NCBI GenBank assembly: GCA_050173895.1
Contig: JBFXKJ010000176.1
Location: 1 to 8,173 of the forward strand
Direction: 5' to 3'
DNA: 8,173 nucleotides
DNA from: JBCFBK01 sp050173895
GTDB taxonomy: Bacteria; Bacteroidota; Bacteroidia; Bacteroidales; Prolixibacteraceae
Each line of letters starts with the position of its first letter. Within the stretch, counting starts at the first letter, position 1. The notes below the pieces were generated by a model. The model was not told the origin of the DNA and did not search any database. It was given only the letters and a program-made list of their open reading frames with translations. Positions 7,122 through 8,173 of this stretch are shown here, in pieces. Made by a program: the position numbers and the translations under genes.

Positions 7122-8173
7122 ATGAAACGAGGCATTAAATCGAAGGTTACATTCTTCCCGGCCATAGCAGCAATGCTTCTCCTGGGTAGCTGTACGACCG
7201 GATCATACGTAACAGATCGTTACGATGATATCTATTTTTCGCCGGGGGATGTCCCGCCACCTGTTGTTGCAGAGAGGGCGGAACAAGAAGCAAATGAGAC
7301 AGATACTCCCCTGGTGATCTCCGAATCGGAAGAAAGGGAAAACCACATTTTCACGACCGACCGGCCCAATGCTGATGCCCATGTGTACAATATGGACGAT
7401 ATGGAACTGGTCGGATCGGATACGACTTATCTGGACAATGAAGGTGGCGGCAGCACGATAATTAATAATTATTACGAAGGCGACGACATTGATTTTGCTT
7501 ACCGCATCAACAGGTTTCACCGCTATCCGTTCTATGATCCTTTTTACTGGGATTCCTGGTATTACGATCCGTTCTATTCACCCTATTACTCCTGGGGCTA
7601 TTACGACTGGTACTGGCCGGGCAGTTCCCTTTGGTTTGGTGTAGGAATGGGATGGGGATTGGGATGGTATTCGCCCTGGTACAGTCCGTATTACTCGTGG
7701 GGCTATTATGACTGGGGTTATCCCTATTACGGTCACTACTATGGAGGTGGTTATTACTATAACGATGAGAATCACAGCTATGGTCACCGGCGTTCATCGT
7801 ATTCCACCATTGACCGGGGCGACTACGGATCAAGAAGCAGCTCTTCCTTCAGAAGAGGGTCCACTTCTTCCTACAGAAGCAACTCGGTTGACACCCGTCA
7901 GGACGGAGTTATTCCGGTAACAGGGACCTCGAGAAGAGCAAATTCTGTTTCAGGCGCAACTTCCTCGAACGTATCAAGATCCACTTCGGGTGGGACCGTT
8001 ATGGAAAAGAGGAGGGCAACGCCGGCAGGTTCGGCTGTGAGCGTAAGCGGCAGACGAAGCATTTCCGGAACAGGCAATACCCAGATTATCAATGATCCGT
8101 CAAACAGGAGTACCCAACGGCGGAATGTTTCCAGTTCGTACAGCAGACAGGCCAGTCCTACGGTTCGTCCGTC
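7122..8173 (+). CDS. Predicted lipoprotein with Tyr/Trp/Gly-rich core and Ser/Arg-rich tail (cut by window edge)
   Basis: The frame is open from the ATG at 7122 to the window edge: 350 complete codons and no stop. I do not recognise a named family. A basic start (MKRGIKSK) and hydrophobic stretch lead to the lipobox LGSC (21-24), so the mature protein should be lipidated at C24. The residues after it (TTGSYV) carry no acidic cluster of the kind that directs Bacteroidetes lipoproteins to the cell surface, so a periplasm-facing anchor is the simpler guess. Residues 25-110 are acidic and polar. A STIINNYYEGDD segment (111-122) then leads into an aromatic core (131-215) packed with Tyr, Trp, Phe, Gly, Pro and Asp, with YDPFY twice (138-142, 148-152) and SPYYSWGYYDW twice (153-163, 188-198). 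From 222 on it is basic, rich in Ser, Arg and Thr, low in complexity and probably disordered. It is divergent from proS. Function is unknown; a structural or envelope-associated role is only a guess. Confidence 0.85.
   Translation, partial: MKRGIKSKVTFFPAIAAMLLLGSCTTGSYVTDRYDDIYFSPGDVPPPVVAERAEQEANETDTPLVISESEERENHIFTTDRPNADAHVYNMDDMELVGSDTTYLDNEGGGSTIINNYYEGDDIDFAYRINRFHRYPFYDPFYWDSWYYDPFYSPYYSWGYYDWYWPGSSLWFGVGMGWGLGWYSPWYSPYYSWGYYDWGYPYYGHYYGGGYYYNDENHSYGHRRSSYSTIDRGDYGSRSSSSFRRGSTSSYRSNSVDTRQDGVIPVTGTSRRANSVSGATSSNVSRSTSGGTVMEKRRATPAGSAVSVSGRRSISGTGNTQIINDPSNRSTQRRNVSSSYSRQASPTVRP
7578..7715 (+). repeat. Pair of identical 11-residue protein repeats within the lipoprotein core
   Basis: SPYYSWGYYDW is encoded at 7578-7610 and again at 7683-7715, 35 residues apart. 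The amino acids are identical, but the codons differ at Ser (TCA/AGT), Pro (CCC/CCG), Ser (TCC/TCG) and Tyr (TAC/TAT). The repeat is therefore held at the protein level and is not a recent DNA duplication. Between the copies lies a Gly/Trp-rich hydrophobic stretch containing GVGMGWGLGW (173-182). Confidence 0.85.

Noticed and set aside
7507..7833. Minus-strand frame of 108 codons rich in Asn, Ser, Arg and His
   Set aside because: It is the mirror image of the Tyr/Trp/Gly-rich codons of the lipoprotein gene. The plus-strand frame has a start, ribosome binding site and lipobox, so the minus frame is a shadow.
1..8173. tRNA or rRNA genes, CRISPR arrays, insertion sequences, phage or defence genes
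   Set aside because: I looked on both strands and saw no transposase motifs, terminal inverted repeats, spaced direct repeats or tRNA-like cloverleaf. The sequence is almost fully covered by housekeeping genes and the lipoprotein.

Overview
This window reads as a chromosomal housekeeping region of a Bacteroidetes bacterium, probably Bacteroidales or a near relative. Three things suggest this: FtsK, LolA and TilS of Bacteroidetes type, a prolyl-tRNA synthetase of the archaeal/Thermus type ending in the lineage-like FALAY, and weak or absent Shine-Dalgarno sequences on most genes, with a TAnnTTTG-type -7 box before ftsK. This placement is from memory of these families, not from a database search.

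Layout: bases 1-7025 are almost entirely minus-strand genes. In transcription order these are proS (7025-5550), an intrinsic terminator (5519-5487), pepT (5390-4170), tilS (4173-2839, overlapping pepT by ATGA), ftsK (2785-356) and the start of lolA (267-1, cut by the window edge). From 7122 to the right edge runs a divergent plus-strand gene for a lipoprotein with an aromatic, low-complexity body, also cut by the edge. Proline-tRNA charging, dipeptide/tripeptide turnover, tRNA-Ile lysidine formation, chromosome segregation at division and lipoprotein trafficking are represented. pepT, tilS, ftsK and lolA could be one transcript, because no terminator-like hairpin is visible between them. ftsK also has a candidate promoter of its own.

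No mobile element, CRISPR array, RNA gene, phage gene or defence system is visible. The least explained parts are the aromatic-rich lipoprotein at the right end, which has an exact 11-residue protein repeat written with different codons, and a small heptamer repeat array between ftsK and lolA. I do not see convincing evidence of an undescribed multi-gene system here.
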